This document shows positions 54,182 to 62,866 of a stretch of DNA of 64,000 nt, one piece after another. A program made the translations under genes and the position numbers. The stretch is from Bacteroidales bacterium. GTDB lineage: Bacteria > Bacteroidota > Bacteroidia > Bacteroidales > JAQXIO01. Below the pieces are notes generated by a model. The model ran no database searches, had not been told where the DNA came from, and saw nothing but the letters and a program-made list of their open reading frames with translations. The stretch is taken from positions 27,774 to 91,773 of the forward strand of contig JAQXIO010000063.1 of the NCBI GenBank assembly GCA_029007825.1, given 5' to 3'. Within the stretch, counting starts at the first letter, position 1. Every line of letters starts with the position of its first letter.

Positions 54182-55186
54182 ATGAAAAACTTTATGGCGA
54201 TGATTACGACTCTCCTCGTATGTGCAGGGTGCACGGAAGAGATACTTCTCCCGGAACCGCACGGCCAGATCAGCCTTACCGCATCGGTTACCGGTGCAGC
54301 CGGATACCCATCGGCAAAAACCGCCATAACGAACAACAGCACCGCCTCGTTCGCCTCATCCGACAAAATCGGCATCTACGAAACACTCACAAACCGCAGC
54401 AACGTACCCTACACCTACAACGGCACGTCGTGGAGCACCACCGCCCCCATGTACTGGTATAACGGAACCTCGACCCACACCTTCTACGCCTACTACCCCT
54501 ACAACGCAGGCAACCAGGGCAACCTCGTACCCATACCCCTTTTAAGCGCGCAACAAGTAAATACCAAACCCGACACCAATTGCGATATGCTCGTGGCAGG
54601 CCCCAAAACACAGGTGCGCAACACAGACGGCACAACCGTACCGCTCACCTTCACGCACGCCTTCGCACTGCTCGAATTCAATATAAAAATCGGACTGCTC
54701 AACATCCTCAACCCCTACGTACTCAAAACCATAACACTAAGCGGAGGAAATCCCAAAGGAAGCTCACTGAGATACGGCATGATAAACGTATCGAACGCCG
54801 TCGGAAAAATCGGGTACAACCTCGCCACCGGCATACAGCACACGGTAAACGACAGCACCGTATACACCCAGACGCTGCAGGCCGCCGTACCCTCCATAGG
54901 CCTGATCGCCACCCCCACGCTCGTCTATATGCTCGTGCTTCCCGGTTCTTACCATACCCCGGCGCCCTCCATCAAATTCAGGGGAACCACGATCCTGCTC
55001 GGAGGATTGCTCTCCGACTGGGAATCGGACAACGCCTCATTATCGACCAACACATTCAACGCAGGCACCAAATACCACTACGAAGTAAAGATCGGCGGAG
55101 TGCTCGGCACGCGCAGCGTACAGATAGAAAAAATATCCGAGACCCCGCTCCTTCCGTGTGAAATAAAACCGGTCGCGGACCCATAA
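54182..55186 (+). CDS. Fimbrillin-family (Mfa1/FimA-like) lipoprotein
   Basis: 334 residues. The lipoprotein signal ends at CAGC with Cys17. The N-terminal domain has the fimbrillin-family signatures AKTAITNNSTASFASSDKIG (like AxTxWxxGDxIG) and MYWYNGTSTHTFYAYYPYN. The central LTFTHAFALLEFNIKI stretch and the C-terminal AGTKYHYEVKI are also typical. Such proteins are surface-exported as pili subunits or anchors after proteolytic activation in other Bacteroidales. It is followed 59 bp later by a second, related lipoprotein. Confidence 0.85.
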   Translation: MKNFMAMITTLLVCAGCTEEILLPEPHGQISLTASVTGAAGYPSAKTAITNNSTASFASSDKIGIYETLTNRSNVPYTYNGTSWSTTAPMYWYNGTSTHTFYAYYPYNAGNQGNLVPIPLLSAQQVNTKPDTNCDMLVAGPKTQVRNTDGTTVPLTFTHAFALLEFNIKIGLLNILNPYVLKTITLSGGNPKGSSLRYGMINVSNAVGKIGYNLATGIQHTVNDSTVYTQTLQAAVPSIGLIATPTLVYMLVLPGSYHTPAPSIKFRGTTILLGGLLSDWESDNASLSTNTFNAGTKYHYEVKIGGVLGTRSVQIEKISETPLLPCEIKPVADP

Positions 55187-55245
55187 CGGCTTAATCGCAA
55201 CAAAATAAGATTTCCCTATTATTAATTTATTAATTGAAGAAAAAA

Positions 55246-56211
55246 ATGAAAAAACTATTATTTTTAGCGTTTGTAGCAGCTGCAACGATCAGCTGTACGA
55301 AAGACGACCCGTGCGATCCGGGCACCCTCCCCGTCAATGACAACCAGATAACCATCGCCCCCGTGATTGCACAGGCAACCCCCGTGGCAAAAACCGCTAT
55401 CACGAACGGCAGTACCGCCGTTTGGAAAAACGGAGACTCCATCGGTGTTTTCTGTCCGCAAGCCATGCCGGCCGCCGCAGTGAACATTCCGTTTACCGTG
55501 GCCGACACCTCTACCCATGTATGGACAAACACTCCGGCCATTTACTGGAAAGACGGAACCACCAGCCACCTCTTTACCGCCTACGCCCCCTACGCCGCAG
55601 GCAACACCTCCGCAACGGCAGTGAAACTGCCCTCGCTGGGCGGCCAGAACGGAGCCATTGCCCCCGCCATGGACTTTCTTATCTCAAAAAACCTGTATAA
55701 TCCCGGCGTAACGAGAAGCGCGAACCCCGTAGGACTCATATTCACCCACGCCTTTGCGCTGATACAACTCCAGATCACCGTCAACGCCAGCTTAGCCGCA
55801 GGAACGACACTAACCTCGGTAGTACTCACCCCCGGAGCATCCGATTCGCTCGTCACCACCGACGGCAACGCAACGATCAACCTCACCTCCGGTTGGATTA
55901 CAGCGCCCGCTGTTACCAATACGATTACAGTAACCCCGGCTACCGCACCCACATTAAGCTCGACAACCACGAACATCTATGTAATGATCCTGCCCAAAAC
56001 GGTTACCACCTCACCCACTTTAAAAATCAACCTGAGCGAAGGCGGCACCGCCATATCGCCGGCAACCGTCCCTCTCGGAACCACACAGTTCACCGCCGGG
56101 ACGAAATACAACTACACCGTAACGATCTCACGCACCGCAATAACGATCTCCAACCCCACGATAACCGACTGGTCCACCGTAAACGGAAACCCTCTCAACC
56201 CGGGCATCTAA
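55246..56211 (+). CDS. Fimbrillin-family lipoprotein, second copy
   Basis: 321 residues from ATG 55246 (an in-frame TTG at 55234 is less likely). The lipobox is ATISC with Cys17. The features parallel the first copy: VAKTAITNGSTAVWKNGDSI, YWKDGTTSHLFTAYAPYAAG, LIFTHAFALIQLQITVN, and AGTKYNYTVTISRTAITISN at the end. The two genes arose by duplication but have diverged. Together they may encode a pilus subunit and its partner; no accessory Mfa/Fim gene follows in the window. Confidence 0.85.
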   Translation: MKKLLFLAFVAAATISCTKDDPCDPGTLPVNDNQITIAPVIAQATPVAKTAITNGSTAVWKNGDSIGVFCPQAMPAAAVNIPFTVADTSTHVWTNTPAIYWKDGTTSHLFTAYAPYAAGNTSATAVKLPSLGGQNGAIAPAMDFLISKNLYNPGVTRSANPVGLIFTHAFALIQLQITVNASLAAGTTLTSVVLTPGASDSLVTTDGNATINLTSGWITAPAVTNTITVTPATAPTLSSTTTNIYVMILPKTVTTSPTLKINLSEGGTAISPATVPLGTTQFTAGTKYNYTVTISRTAITISNPTITDWSTVNGNPLNPGI

Positions 56212-56537
56212 CGTAACGGATATGTAAAAGAAAAGATACACCGAAAGCGGACGGAAAAAATCCCACCGTCCGGAAACCACACAAAAGCCCCCTTGCACCA
56301 CCCTCTCCACTCAAAAGGAACCCGGACGGACAAGGGGGCTTTACCTATTATAAAACACAGAAATATCTTTACCTATCCCATACGGGGAAACATCCGGGCT
56401 CACGATTCCCCCTACGGTAAGAAACACCCCTGCCATAGCAAAACCTCAGCCGGATTTTTAACTCCGAATACGCTACCCCGGAAATAGAAAAGCTGCAACA
56501 CCGTCTCAAATAACATAAGTGTATGAACTGAAAACAA
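56212..56537. other. Gene-free region with a long bidirectional hairpin
   Basis: AAAGCCCCCTTG (56284-56295) pairs perfectly with 56331-56342 around a ~35-nt loop. It lies between the fimbrillin genes and the convergent run that follows, so it may terminate transcription. No gene is supported here. Confidence 0.5.
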
Positions 56538-57056
56538 TCACTCTTTCAGCTCGATTTTTACGATATTGCTTTTTATCCGAACCCACGGTTCGATAAGACC
56601 CATTTCCAACTGAAGTTCATATTCCCCCGGGGAAGGAACAATACAAGACCAATCCTTCGTTATGCCGTCAAACATAATACTGTCAAACATAACCCGCAAA
56701 TGAAATCGATGGCCTGATTCAGGTCGGATATTTTTAAACTTTATCTCATAATGTTTCAGGATAATGGGAAATATATATCTTTCTTTGCCCTTAGTAATAA
56801 TAAAATTAAAAGAGGCGTGACTCCCCTCCCGATACAGGATGTCGTCTCTATATTGCTCCTCCACAGTCACTTTTTTCCCGGAACCATTATAAAAAAGAAC
56901 ATCGGCCTGAACCGTATCGTTCCTCGATACGACCGATGGCATCTCGAGGAATAGTTTCAGATCATTTCCTTCATAATAATCCGGAGGATAAGTCTTATCG
57001 GCTCTTCCAGAAAAGAATATCAACGTAAACACTAAAATAAATAAGATTCGTTTCAT
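56538..57056 (-). CDS. Secreted hypothetical protein, candidate immunity protein
   Basis: 172 residues with a signal peptide (LFILVFTLIFFSG). The rest is beta-rich: LFLEMPSVVSRNDTVQADVL, HASFNFIITKGKERYIFP and YELQLEMGLIEPW resemble an Ig-like fold. No family is recognised with certainty. It overlaps the upstream gene by 4 bp (ATGA) and so is co-transcribed. Position at the end of the RHS-linked run of small exported proteins suggests an immunity or accessory role. Confidence 0.6.
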   Translation of the reverse strand: MKRILFILVFTLIFFSGRADKTYPPDYYEGNDLKLFLEMPSVVSRNDTVQADVLFYNGSGKKVTVEEQYRDDILYREGSHASFNFIITKGKERYIFPIILKHYEIKFKNIRPESGHRFHLRVMFDSIMFDGITKDWSCIVPSPGEYELQLEMGLIEPWVRIKSNIVKIELKE

Positions 57057-57805
57057 ATTAAAAAATCTCTTATTTTAAGTACGATTCCCAAGTATTCTCC
57101 CGGCAGGGACTTGCTGATTAGTCCCTCTTCCCCGATAAGCAGGTAAAAGGTGTGTCGTAAGCTTTCGTCGTACAGTTGCAATTCGTTTCCGTTCCTTTGC
57201 CAGCTTCCCTGCAAAAGAGGGATTCTCTTATAATGCAATGTATAGCGGTGATCTGCCTGAAGGGTTAACTCGTAATCGTTTCCTTCTCCCCGTTCTCCCC
57301 GATTGTTTATCTTATTTCTTTCACTTTCATAAGTGCCGAAATGAAGGGGATACAGCGCCTTATGTTGCTGCAGATAGGTTTCGCGTTCCTTCTTTAGTGA
57401 AATACTGTCGATACGGCTTTCCTCCCAGAAATCCGCTTCTCCGCTATCTTGCTGGTATATAAAGGTTTTACCTTTAAAAAGCACAAAGCCTCTCTCTGCA
57501 AGAACACTTTTCGTATAAGGCCTCTCTAACTGAATCTCAAATCCGAAGTTATCATCTTTAAGGGTTATCGTTTTGTCTTCTATCGAATAGAATCCCTGAG
57601 ATAAAACCATCGAAAGAATCCAATCTTCCGATACCTGTTCATCCAATTCAACGGAATACCGGCCGTCATTGAACAATGAAATAGAACAATCTACATTTTT
57701 ATTCAATGTCCAGAGAAAATAACATCCCGATAATTGGCCCTGAGCGGTGACAGTCGTACCGAATAACGATAAAAACAGGGATAAATAGAAAATTTGCTTT
57801 CTCAT
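57053..57805 (-). CDS. Secreted hypothetical protein with two similar halves
   Basis: 250 residues with a signal peptide ending near VTAQG. Two halves with similar shapes (GCYFLWTLNKNVDCSISLFN and a second ALYPLHFGTYES... region with YELTLQADHRYTLHYKRIPL and GSWQRNGNELQLYD) each resemble lipocalin-like beta barrels of the type that report a growing compound on a surface. No family is certain. It is the first of a two-gene overlapping pair and sits in the run of small exported genes. Confidence 0.55.
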   Translation of the reverse strand: MRKQIFYLSLFLSLFGTTVTAQGQLSGCYFLWTLNKNVDCSISLFNDGRYSVELDEQVSEDWILSMVLSQGFYSIEDKTITLKDDNFGFEIQLERPYTKSVLAERGFVLFKGKTFIYQQDSGEADFWEESRIDSISLKKERETYLQQHKALYPLHFGTYESERNKINNRGERGEGNDYELTLQADHRYTLHYKRIPLLQGSWQRNGNELQLYDESLRHTFYLLIGEEGLISKSLPGEYLGIVLKIRDFLI

Positions 57806-57845
57806 TCGATATAAAATTTAACAATAGCGGGAACCCGCCGGAACC

Positions 57846-58130
57846 CTACTGATACAACGCTTCTTCCATAACACGGCAATCTTCCTTTGAAACCCTGAAA
57901 TATCCGCCACCGCCTAACGACATAGTGTCTCTGAGCGAATATTTAATCATAAAAGATAAGCTGTCTTCCTGTATAGAGACATCGAGGTCGTTCAGGTCGC
58001 CACCCGCTTTTTTCATTAGCCGGTCGGCTATCTGCTTTGCCTGTTCTTTATTACAACAATCCATCCGGTTGTATTCTTTTATGCTGCCGTGAACCATAAC
58101 GAGCATAAACATCATTAAAAGTATCTTCAT
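57846..58130 (-). CDS. Small exported protein, NTF2-immunity-like (copy 1)
   Basis: 94 residues with a short signal peptide (ILLMMFMLVMVHGSI). The middle has a helix with CCNKEQAKQIADRLMKKAG and the end a strand pair with YFRVSKEDCRVMEEALYQ. It is paralogous to the next gene upstream (58178), which shares the signal-helix-strand order and the KExCxxxE-YQ ending. Such small folds occur among NTF2-type immunity proteins in RHS clusters, but I cannot confirm the family by alignment. Confidence 0.5.
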   Translation of the reverse strand: MKILLMMFMLVMVHGSIKEYNRMDCCNKEQAKQIADRLMKKAGGDLNDLDVSIQEDSLSFMIKYSLRDTMSLGGGGYFRVSKEDCRVMEEALYQ

Positions 58131-58177
58131 TTTATCCCCCCCAAACCGATAACGACAATTACTTATTATCGGGTGTT

Positions 58178-58483
58178 TTATTGATAACGGATTATCTCTA
58201 TGATTTCACAGGTTTCTTTCGAGACTTTGACTTCGACATCTCCCCCTCTTCTGTTACTCTTCTTAGGATAATAATAAATCAGGAAAAAGGTATCTTTTTC
58301 CGTTATTCTTTTATACAAAGAGTCTGTTTTATAACCTTTTTTCTTTATAAATAAATCTGCCGTTTCTATGGCTCTGTCTATATTACAGGGACACCCGCTT
58401 CTGTTTTCAGCTGGTACGCTTGTCGAAACAGAATAGCACCCCCATAAAGGACATAACAATAACAGGAATAAGATCTTTTTCAT
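58178..58483 (-). CDS. Small exported protein, NTF2-immunity-like (copy 2)
   Basis: 101 residues. The N-terminus is a lipoprotein-like signal with Cys16 (LWGC) and a further CPC at about 31-33. A helix (DRAIETADLFIKKKG), two strands (FFLIYYYPKKS) and the ending VSKETCEIIEIIRYQ parallel the 57846 gene. The pair looks like an old duplication and may be immunity proteins against toxins now lost, which is inference. Confidence 0.5.
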   Translation of the reverse strand: MKKILFLLLLCPLWGCYSVSTSVPAENRSGCPCNIDRAIETADLFIKKKGYKTDSLYKRITEKDTFFLIYYYPKKSNRRGGDVEVKVSKETCEIIEIIRYQ

Positions 58484-58558
58484 TGTTAATTTACTATAAC
58501 AACACGCTCTTTTTTATCCGCAGACACCTATTTTAAACTGTAAAGAGTTTGGAATAAA

Positions 58559-58610
58559 CGCTTCGCCTCAGTATAGTTTAAGCAAGCTTAACTCTGCATT
58601 CGGCTTGCAG
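58559..58610 (+). repeat. 52-bp REP-like element, copy 1
   Basis: Contains CGCCTCAG, then AGTTTAAGC/AAGCTTAACT (an imperfect stem) and CTGCATTCGGCTTGCAG (hairpin). A second copy of the same 52-bp length is at 60953-61004 in the opposite orientation. Confidence 0.7.
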
Positions 58611-58640
58611 TCTATTCCACACCGCAATTTTCCACTTTCT

Positions 58641-59306
58641 TTATTGTGCCTCACGAACAAGACACCCTGGGTACATATCTTCCCATTGAGAAAGAAAATC
58701 CTCGATATCGACTATCTTAATTGCCGGGACATCTTCATTTTTACAATCGGAATACAGCACGACCTGCATTTTATTATCTTTTACAAAACAATAATAATCA
58801 GGTTTTTCATTCATGTATAAATTGAATATAAAATCAGGCTGCAGCTTCAACAAATATTCCATTAACGGAATTCTGTCTTTAGGAAGAAGATCATCGGTCG
58901 CAGTGAAACGCATAGACCTATGACCATGAAATTGAGATAAAATAAAACCGAGTAGTCCCGTATCGTTATAAATTACCACATCCTTCATATGAAAATCCAT
59001 TAACTTCCTCGAACATAAAAAATTCTTGGATGAATCCGGAGAATAATCCTTATTTTCCCGTATAACTGCAAACAATATAGGAATACTATATGATCTATAG
59101 AAACCTAAACTCCTTTTTTTCTTTTTTTCATAACGTAAGACACATTTCCCAATCTCTTCAGAAAACGATTCCTGTTTTTTTTCGGTCGATTCCTGTAACG
59201 TATCGACCATTGCTTCTAAAGTCTGAGTAAATTCATCGATACAATTCTGCGCACCTACTTCTGCTAATAGAAAAAGAAATACGAAAACAATAATACTTAT
59301 TCTCAT
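58641..59306 (-). CDS. Exported hypothetical protein of the RHS-linked run
   Basis: 221 residues with a signal peptide ending near LAEVGAQ. Rich in Lys and Asp; it has DDLLPKDRIPLMEYLLKLQ and KDNKMQVVLYSDCKNEDVPA segments but no recognised domain. It lies between an orphan tip-like fragment at 59368 and the NTF2-like genes. The order tip then exported protein matches the RHS tip-immunity cassettes at 60237-62856, so an immunity role for the fragment upstream is plausible. Confidence 0.55.
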   Translation of the reverse strand: MRISIIVFVFLFLLAEVGAQNCIDEFTQTLEAMVDTLQESTEKKQESFSEEIGKCVLRYEKKKKRSLGFYRSYSIPILFAVIRENKDYSPDSSKNFLCSRKLMDFHMKDVVIYNDTGLLGFILSQFHGHRSMRFTATDDLLPKDRIPLMEYLLKLQPDFIFNLYMNEKPDYYCFVKDNKMQVVLYSDCKNEDVPAIKIVDIEDFLSQWEDMYPGCLVREAQ

Positions 59307-59367
59307 TATAAATAAAATTTATTTTGCCAATCTTTCCCTTTAATCTCAATTTCCTCCAAAACTCTTC

Positions 59368-59727
59368 TCACCATCTTCCGGGAATCCTATATACAAAATA
59401 CTGTCGCTCTTTTTTTAAAAACTGATTATCAGGTTTGTATTTGCAAGATTGAATACCATAAGCATTAATAGATTGAACTAAATCTTCCCTATATTTTGGA
59501 AATAATCCCTGATTAACATATTGATATCTTTTTGCTCTATATTCACCACCGGCAACCGTTGTGTACCAATCTGCCGTATTCCATCTACTAACCTCGGAAA
59601 GTTTAAATTTGCCCGGCTTTACCTCCTGTGAATGGAATTTTTCTTCCCATGCGACCCAATTAAGATAATCGTAATTCTTTTTTATTTTGATCGAGACAAA
59701 ACAAATGATATCGGAACAGTAAAACAC
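59368..59727 (-). pseudogene. Orphan toxin-tip-like fragment without start
   Basis: The frame opens with a GTG at 59727 inside the TonB-domain gene and has no ATG. The body (NYDYLNWVAWEEKFHSQEVK, then WYTTVAGGEYRAKRYQYVNQ and LKKERQYFVYRI) has the look of a secreted toxin's C-terminal domain and is unlike an intact protein start. It is probably an RHS-type tip left without its main gene. Identification is by position and character only. Confidence 0.4.
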
Positions 59728-60104
59728 ATTCCTTGAGGTATACCGCCTGACATTGCCGGTTTGTCGAATTTAATGAGACGGGCAACACGTAAGGCTTCTT
59801 CATCCAAATCTTTCCTAACACTTTTAATTACTCTATGCTCAGATGTCGATCCATCGGTATCAATCCAAAATTTAACAGCCACTCTTCCTTCTACCGAATC
59901 ATTCTTCGCCGTAGAAGGATAGTTTATGTTTTCTGCTATAAATTGAAGTAATTCATCCAAATCAGAATTCGATTCTTTTTCGCAAAACACCGGAAATTCC
60001 TCCGGAGTTCCAAATACTGATTCATATTCGTCACAACTATTCTGAGATAACAAAAACGATACGCTTTCTACAAGCATTAATATAACTATAAATATTCTTA
60101 CCAT
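59682..60104 (-). CDS. TonB C-terminal-domain periplasmic protein
   Basis: 140 residues. A signal peptide (IFIVILMLVESVSFLLSQ) leads a TonB_C-like domain: NINYPSTAKNDSVEGRVAVK, FWIDTDGSTSEHRVIKSV and VPISFVL. In Bacteroidetes similar domains occur in energy transducers, but here there is no ExbB/D nearby and no transmembrane anchor beyond the signal peptide. It sits between an RHS immunity candidate (60237) and the tip-like fragment, so a role in the cassette run is possible. Confidence 0.75.
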   Translation of the reverse strand: MVRIFIVILMLVESVSFLLSQNSCDEYESVFGTPEEFPVFCEKESNSDLDELLQFIAENINYPSTAKNDSVEGRVAVKFWIDTDGSTSEHRVIKSVRKDLDEEALRVARLIKFDKPAMSGGIPQGMCFTVPISFVLSRSK

Positions 60105-60236
60105 CTTCTTGGTATTTTATAAATAAAATCTATTTCCGACTACAATTCATAAGATAATAATTGCCCGGAATACAGTTTTCATTTTCAAAAGACATAGCAA
60201 TATAAAAAAGAATTCGGATTCCGAACTCTTTTTTAA

Positions 60237-60932
60237 TCAATCGATCTTCAACATCCCCTGTTCATCGTAATGGAACTTTATACAAGAAGCTTTTTCCGTA
60301 TAACCCTCCGGTTGAGACAAATCGATCATATCGGAACTCAATATCGTGTCTTTCTGAATAAAATATTGCTTATCCGTTTTTTCAGAATAAAAATGATGAG
60401 AATTTCCTTCTACATTGAAATACTGGGATATTCGAGTTATGGACTGACATTTGTTCCCTTTTGCATTTATTAAATATAATTCTCTCGACATAAAGAATTC
60501 ATCCTCTTTCCCCTCAATAAACAGAATTAAAAAACTTCGATAATTCTCACTTAATTTAGTTTCTCCTAAATAAAACAATTTAATTTCTTCCATTCTCCAT
60601 TTGACAAATTTTTCATAGTCATAAGAATAAGGAACAAAAGAGTTTTTTTTATAAAACTCCCATTGATTAATAAACTCAAAACGGCATAAAGTCTCGAATA
60701 ATTTACCGCTTATCGGCTGTCCTAATTTGGGGTTTACCAATGTCTCTTCATCTATAAGGATTTTGTCCGTTATTATTTTAGGTTCAATTGCAAAAAGGTC
60801 TGAAGGCAACTCTCTTTTTTGTCTTATATAATTCTCATATGCCAAAATAAAGGTATCCCGACAACACTCATCGGCGAAAATACTTATAGAAATGAATAAG
60901 CTAAACACTCCTGCTAATACTGATTTTATCAT
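60237..60932 (-). CDS. RHS-linked exported immunity candidate, copy 1
   Basis: 231 residues, with a signal peptide (VLAGVFSLFISISIFA) and the conserved start DECCRDTFILAYENYIRQKR. The C-terminal block DTILSSDMIDLSQPEGYTEK then KFHYDEQGML is shared with the copies at 61240 and 62161, while the middle varies. The export signal and the position after a tip gene with an HExxH site indicate a periplasmic immunity protein. The upstream tip at 61035 stops before this start because of a REP-like insertion (60953-61004). No known family is assigned. Confidence 0.6.
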   Translation of the reverse strand: MIKSVLAGVFSLFISISIFADECCRDTFILAYENYIRQKRELPSDLFAIEPKIITDKILIDEETLVNPKLGQPISGKLFETLCRFEFINQWEFYKKNSFVPYSYDYEKFVKWRMEEIKLFYLGETKLSENYRSFLILFIEGKEDEFFMSRELYLINAKGNKCQSITRISQYFNVEGNSHHFYSEKTDKQYFIQKDTILSSDMIDLSQPEGYTEKASCIKFHYDEQGMLKID

Positions 60933-60952
60933 GGCTTTGTATTTAAAATAAA

Positions 60953-61004
60953 CTGCAAGCCGAATGCAGAATCAAGTTTGACTGAATTATGCTGAGGCGC
61001 AGCG
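60953..61004 (-). repeat. 52-bp REP-like element, copy 2
   Basis: Reverse-oriented copy of 58559-58610; it separates the third tip from the third immunity gene and replaces the overlap seen in the other cassettes. The CTGCATTCGGCTTGCAG stem is conserved exactly. Confidence 0.75.
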
Positions 61005-61034
61005 TGTATTGTAAGCTATTTATAGATTAAAATA

Positions 61035-61238
61035 TTAGAATCCGTATTTCTCATACTTAAACATATCTGAATAGCTATCTCTGGAAAAATCAAACCGTTG
61101 TGAGTAATAATCAGCTCTGAACTTCCACATTTTTGCCTGTTCATACTGCCATTTATAAATGGCTGCATGGTGGGTTTCTTTCCTTGTTATTCCTGCGGCA
61201 TACAGCTTCGTATGAAAATATTCATGTCTTATTTTCAA
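61035..61238 (-). CDS. RHS toxin tip with HExxH motif, cassette 3
   Basis: 67 codons from a TTG-type start next to the stop of the preceding immunity gene. The motif HEYFH (KIRHEYFHTKLYAAGI) fits zinc metallopeptidases. The body IYKWQYEQAKMWKFRADYYS matches the other tips. It lacks a full N-terminal domain, so it is likely a silent alternative C-terminus for the RHS protein. The C-terminus is shortened (YGF) by the REP-like insertion downstream. Confidence 0.6.
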   Translation of the reverse strand: MKIRHEYFHTKLYAAGITRKETHHAAIYKWQYEQAKMWKFRADYYSQRFDFSRDSYSDMFKYEKYGF

Positions 61239-61239
61239 A

Positions 61240-61938
61240 TCAATCGATCTTCAACATGCCTTGTTCATCGTAATGAAACTTTATACAAGAAGCTTTTTCC
61301 GTATAACCCTCCGGCTGAGACAAATCGATCATATCTGTACTTAACACTGTGTCTTTTTGCATAAAATAATTTTTATCCGTTTTTTCGGTATAAATAAGGC
61401 TACAATCACCGTCAACATTTCCATAGTTGGCGAATCGGGTTAATGACAAACATTTATTATTTGAAATATTTATCAAATACAAATCTTTCCATACATAATA
61501 TGGAGCATTTTCTCCTTTAATAACTAATATCAAAAAACTTCTGTAGTTTCGATTAAACATTACTTCCCCGATATAGTATAATTTAAACTTTCTTTTTGTT
61601 TCTTCTATAAAGTTCTCATAATCATCAGGAGTAAGTGTTATATCTATTTTTCTAAAAATACGCCAATCATTTATGATATCCAGACGACATAAAGTATCAA
61701 ATAATACCCCTATTATCTGTTGCTCCGTTTTTGGTTGTTCTAACATTTTTTTCTCTTCAAAAAAGACAGAATCTTTTATCAAATTAGGCTTAAATGCAAA
61801 AAGTTCAGAAGGTAACTCTTTATTTTGTCCTATATAATTCTCATATGCCAAAATAAAGGTATCCCGACAACACTCATCGGCGAAAATACTTATAGAAATG
61901 AATAAACTAAACACTCCTGCTAATACTATTTTTACCAT
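61240..61938 (-). CDS. RHS-linked exported immunity candidate, copy 2
   Basis: 232 residues with the same signal peptide and DECCRDTFILAYENYIGQ start as copy 1. The middle is clearly divergent (FRKIDITLTPDDYENFIEET) while both ends are nearly identical to the paralogues. Its ATG overlaps the end of the tip at 61932 by 7 bp, so toxin tip and immunity are translationally coupled. A mosaic gene produced by recombination among paralogues is suggested. Confidence 0.6.
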   Translation of the reverse strand: MVKIVLAGVFSLFISISIFADECCRDTFILAYENYIGQNKELPSELFAFKPNLIKDSVFFEEKKMLEQPKTEQQIIGVLFDTLCRLDIINDWRIFRKIDITLTPDDYENFIEETKRKFKLYYIGEVMFNRNYRSFLILVIKGENAPYYVWKDLYLINISNNKCLSLTRFANYGNVDGDCSLIYTEKTDKNYFMQKDTVLSTDMIDLSQPEGYTEKASCIKFHYDEQGMLKID

Positions 61939-62159
61939 GGCTTTGTATTTAAAATATAAAATCCGTATTTCTCATACTTAAACATATCTGAATAATTTAA
62001 TATATATTTATTGTATTGTTGTAAATAATCGCCAGCTCTGAACTTCCACATATCTGCCTGTTCATACTGCCATTTATAAATAGCTGCATGATGAGTTTCT
62101 TTTTTCATGATTCCTGAAGCATACAGCTTCGTATGGAAATATTCATGTCCTATTTTCAA
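61932..62159 (-). CDS. RHS toxin tip with HExxH motif, cassette 2
   Basis: 75 codons from TTG 62159, directly after the stop of the immunity gene at 62161. IGHEYFHTKLYASG contains HEYFH; the C-terminus YGFYILNTKPW ends in the overlap with the next immunity ATG. It has no independent start domain and no ATG, consistent with a displaced (orphan) RHS C-terminus. A zinc-metallopeptidase activity is inferred from HExxH only. Confidence 0.6.
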   Translation of the reverse strand: MKIGHEYFHTKLYASGIMKKETHHAAIYKWQYEQADMWKFRAGDYLQQYNKYILNYSDMFKYEKYGFYILNTKPW

Positions 62160-62160
62160 A

Positions 62161-62856
62161 TCAATCGATCTTCAACATCCCTTGTTCATCGTAATGAAAT
62201 TTTATGCAAGACGCTTTTTCAGTATAACCCTCCGGTTGAGACAAATCGATCATATCGGAACTCAATATCGTGTCTTTCTGAATAAAATATTGCTTATCCG
62301 TTTTTTCAGAATATCGATGATGAGCCTCCCCGTCTGCATAGAAATATAAGGATATTTGGGTCATGGACTGGCATTTATTTCCTTTTGCATTTATTAAATA
62401 TAATTTTCTTGATATAAGGAATTCATCCTCTTTCCCCTCAATAAACAGGATTAAAAAACTTCGATAATTCTCACTTAATTTAGTTTCTCCTAAATAAAAC
62501 AATTTAATTTTTTCCATTCTCCATTTGACAAATTTTTCATAGTCATAGGGATAAGGAACAAGAGCCACTTCTTTATAAAACTCCCATCTATTAATAAACT
62601 CAAAATGGCATAAAGCCTCGAATAATTTACCGCTTATCGGTTGTTCTAATTTGGGGTTTACCAATGTTTCCTCATCTATAAGGATTTTGTCCGTTATTAT
62701 TTTAGGTTCAATTGCAAAAAGGTCTGAAGGCAACTCTCTTTTTTGTCTTATATAATTTTCATATGCCAAAATAAAGGTATCCCGGCAACACTCCTCGGCA
62801 AAAATACTCGTCGAGATCAATAAGCTAAACATTCCTGCTAATACTGTTTTTATCAT
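62161..62856 (-). CDS. RHS-linked exported immunity candidate, copy 3
   Basis: 231 residues, closest to copy 1 (60237). A signal peptide is followed by ECCRDTFILAYENYIRQKRE. It starts inside the ATGA that ends the RHS tip frame (TGA at 62853-62855), so it is coupled to the RHS gene and is the immunity protein expected for the current RHS C-terminus. The family is not identified. Confidence 0.62.
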   Translation of the reverse strand: MIKTVLAGMFSLLISTSIFAEECCRDTFILAYENYIRQKRELPSDLFAIEPKIITDKILIDEETLVNPKLEQPISGKLFEALCHFEFINRWEFYKEVALVPYPYDYEKFVKWRMEKIKLFYLGETKLSENYRSFLILFIEGKEDEFLISRKLYLINAKGNKCQSMTQISLYFYADGEAHHRYSEKTDKQYFIQKDTILSSDMIDLSQPEGYTEKASCIKFHYDEQGMLKID

Positions 62857-62866
62857 GGCTTTGTAT

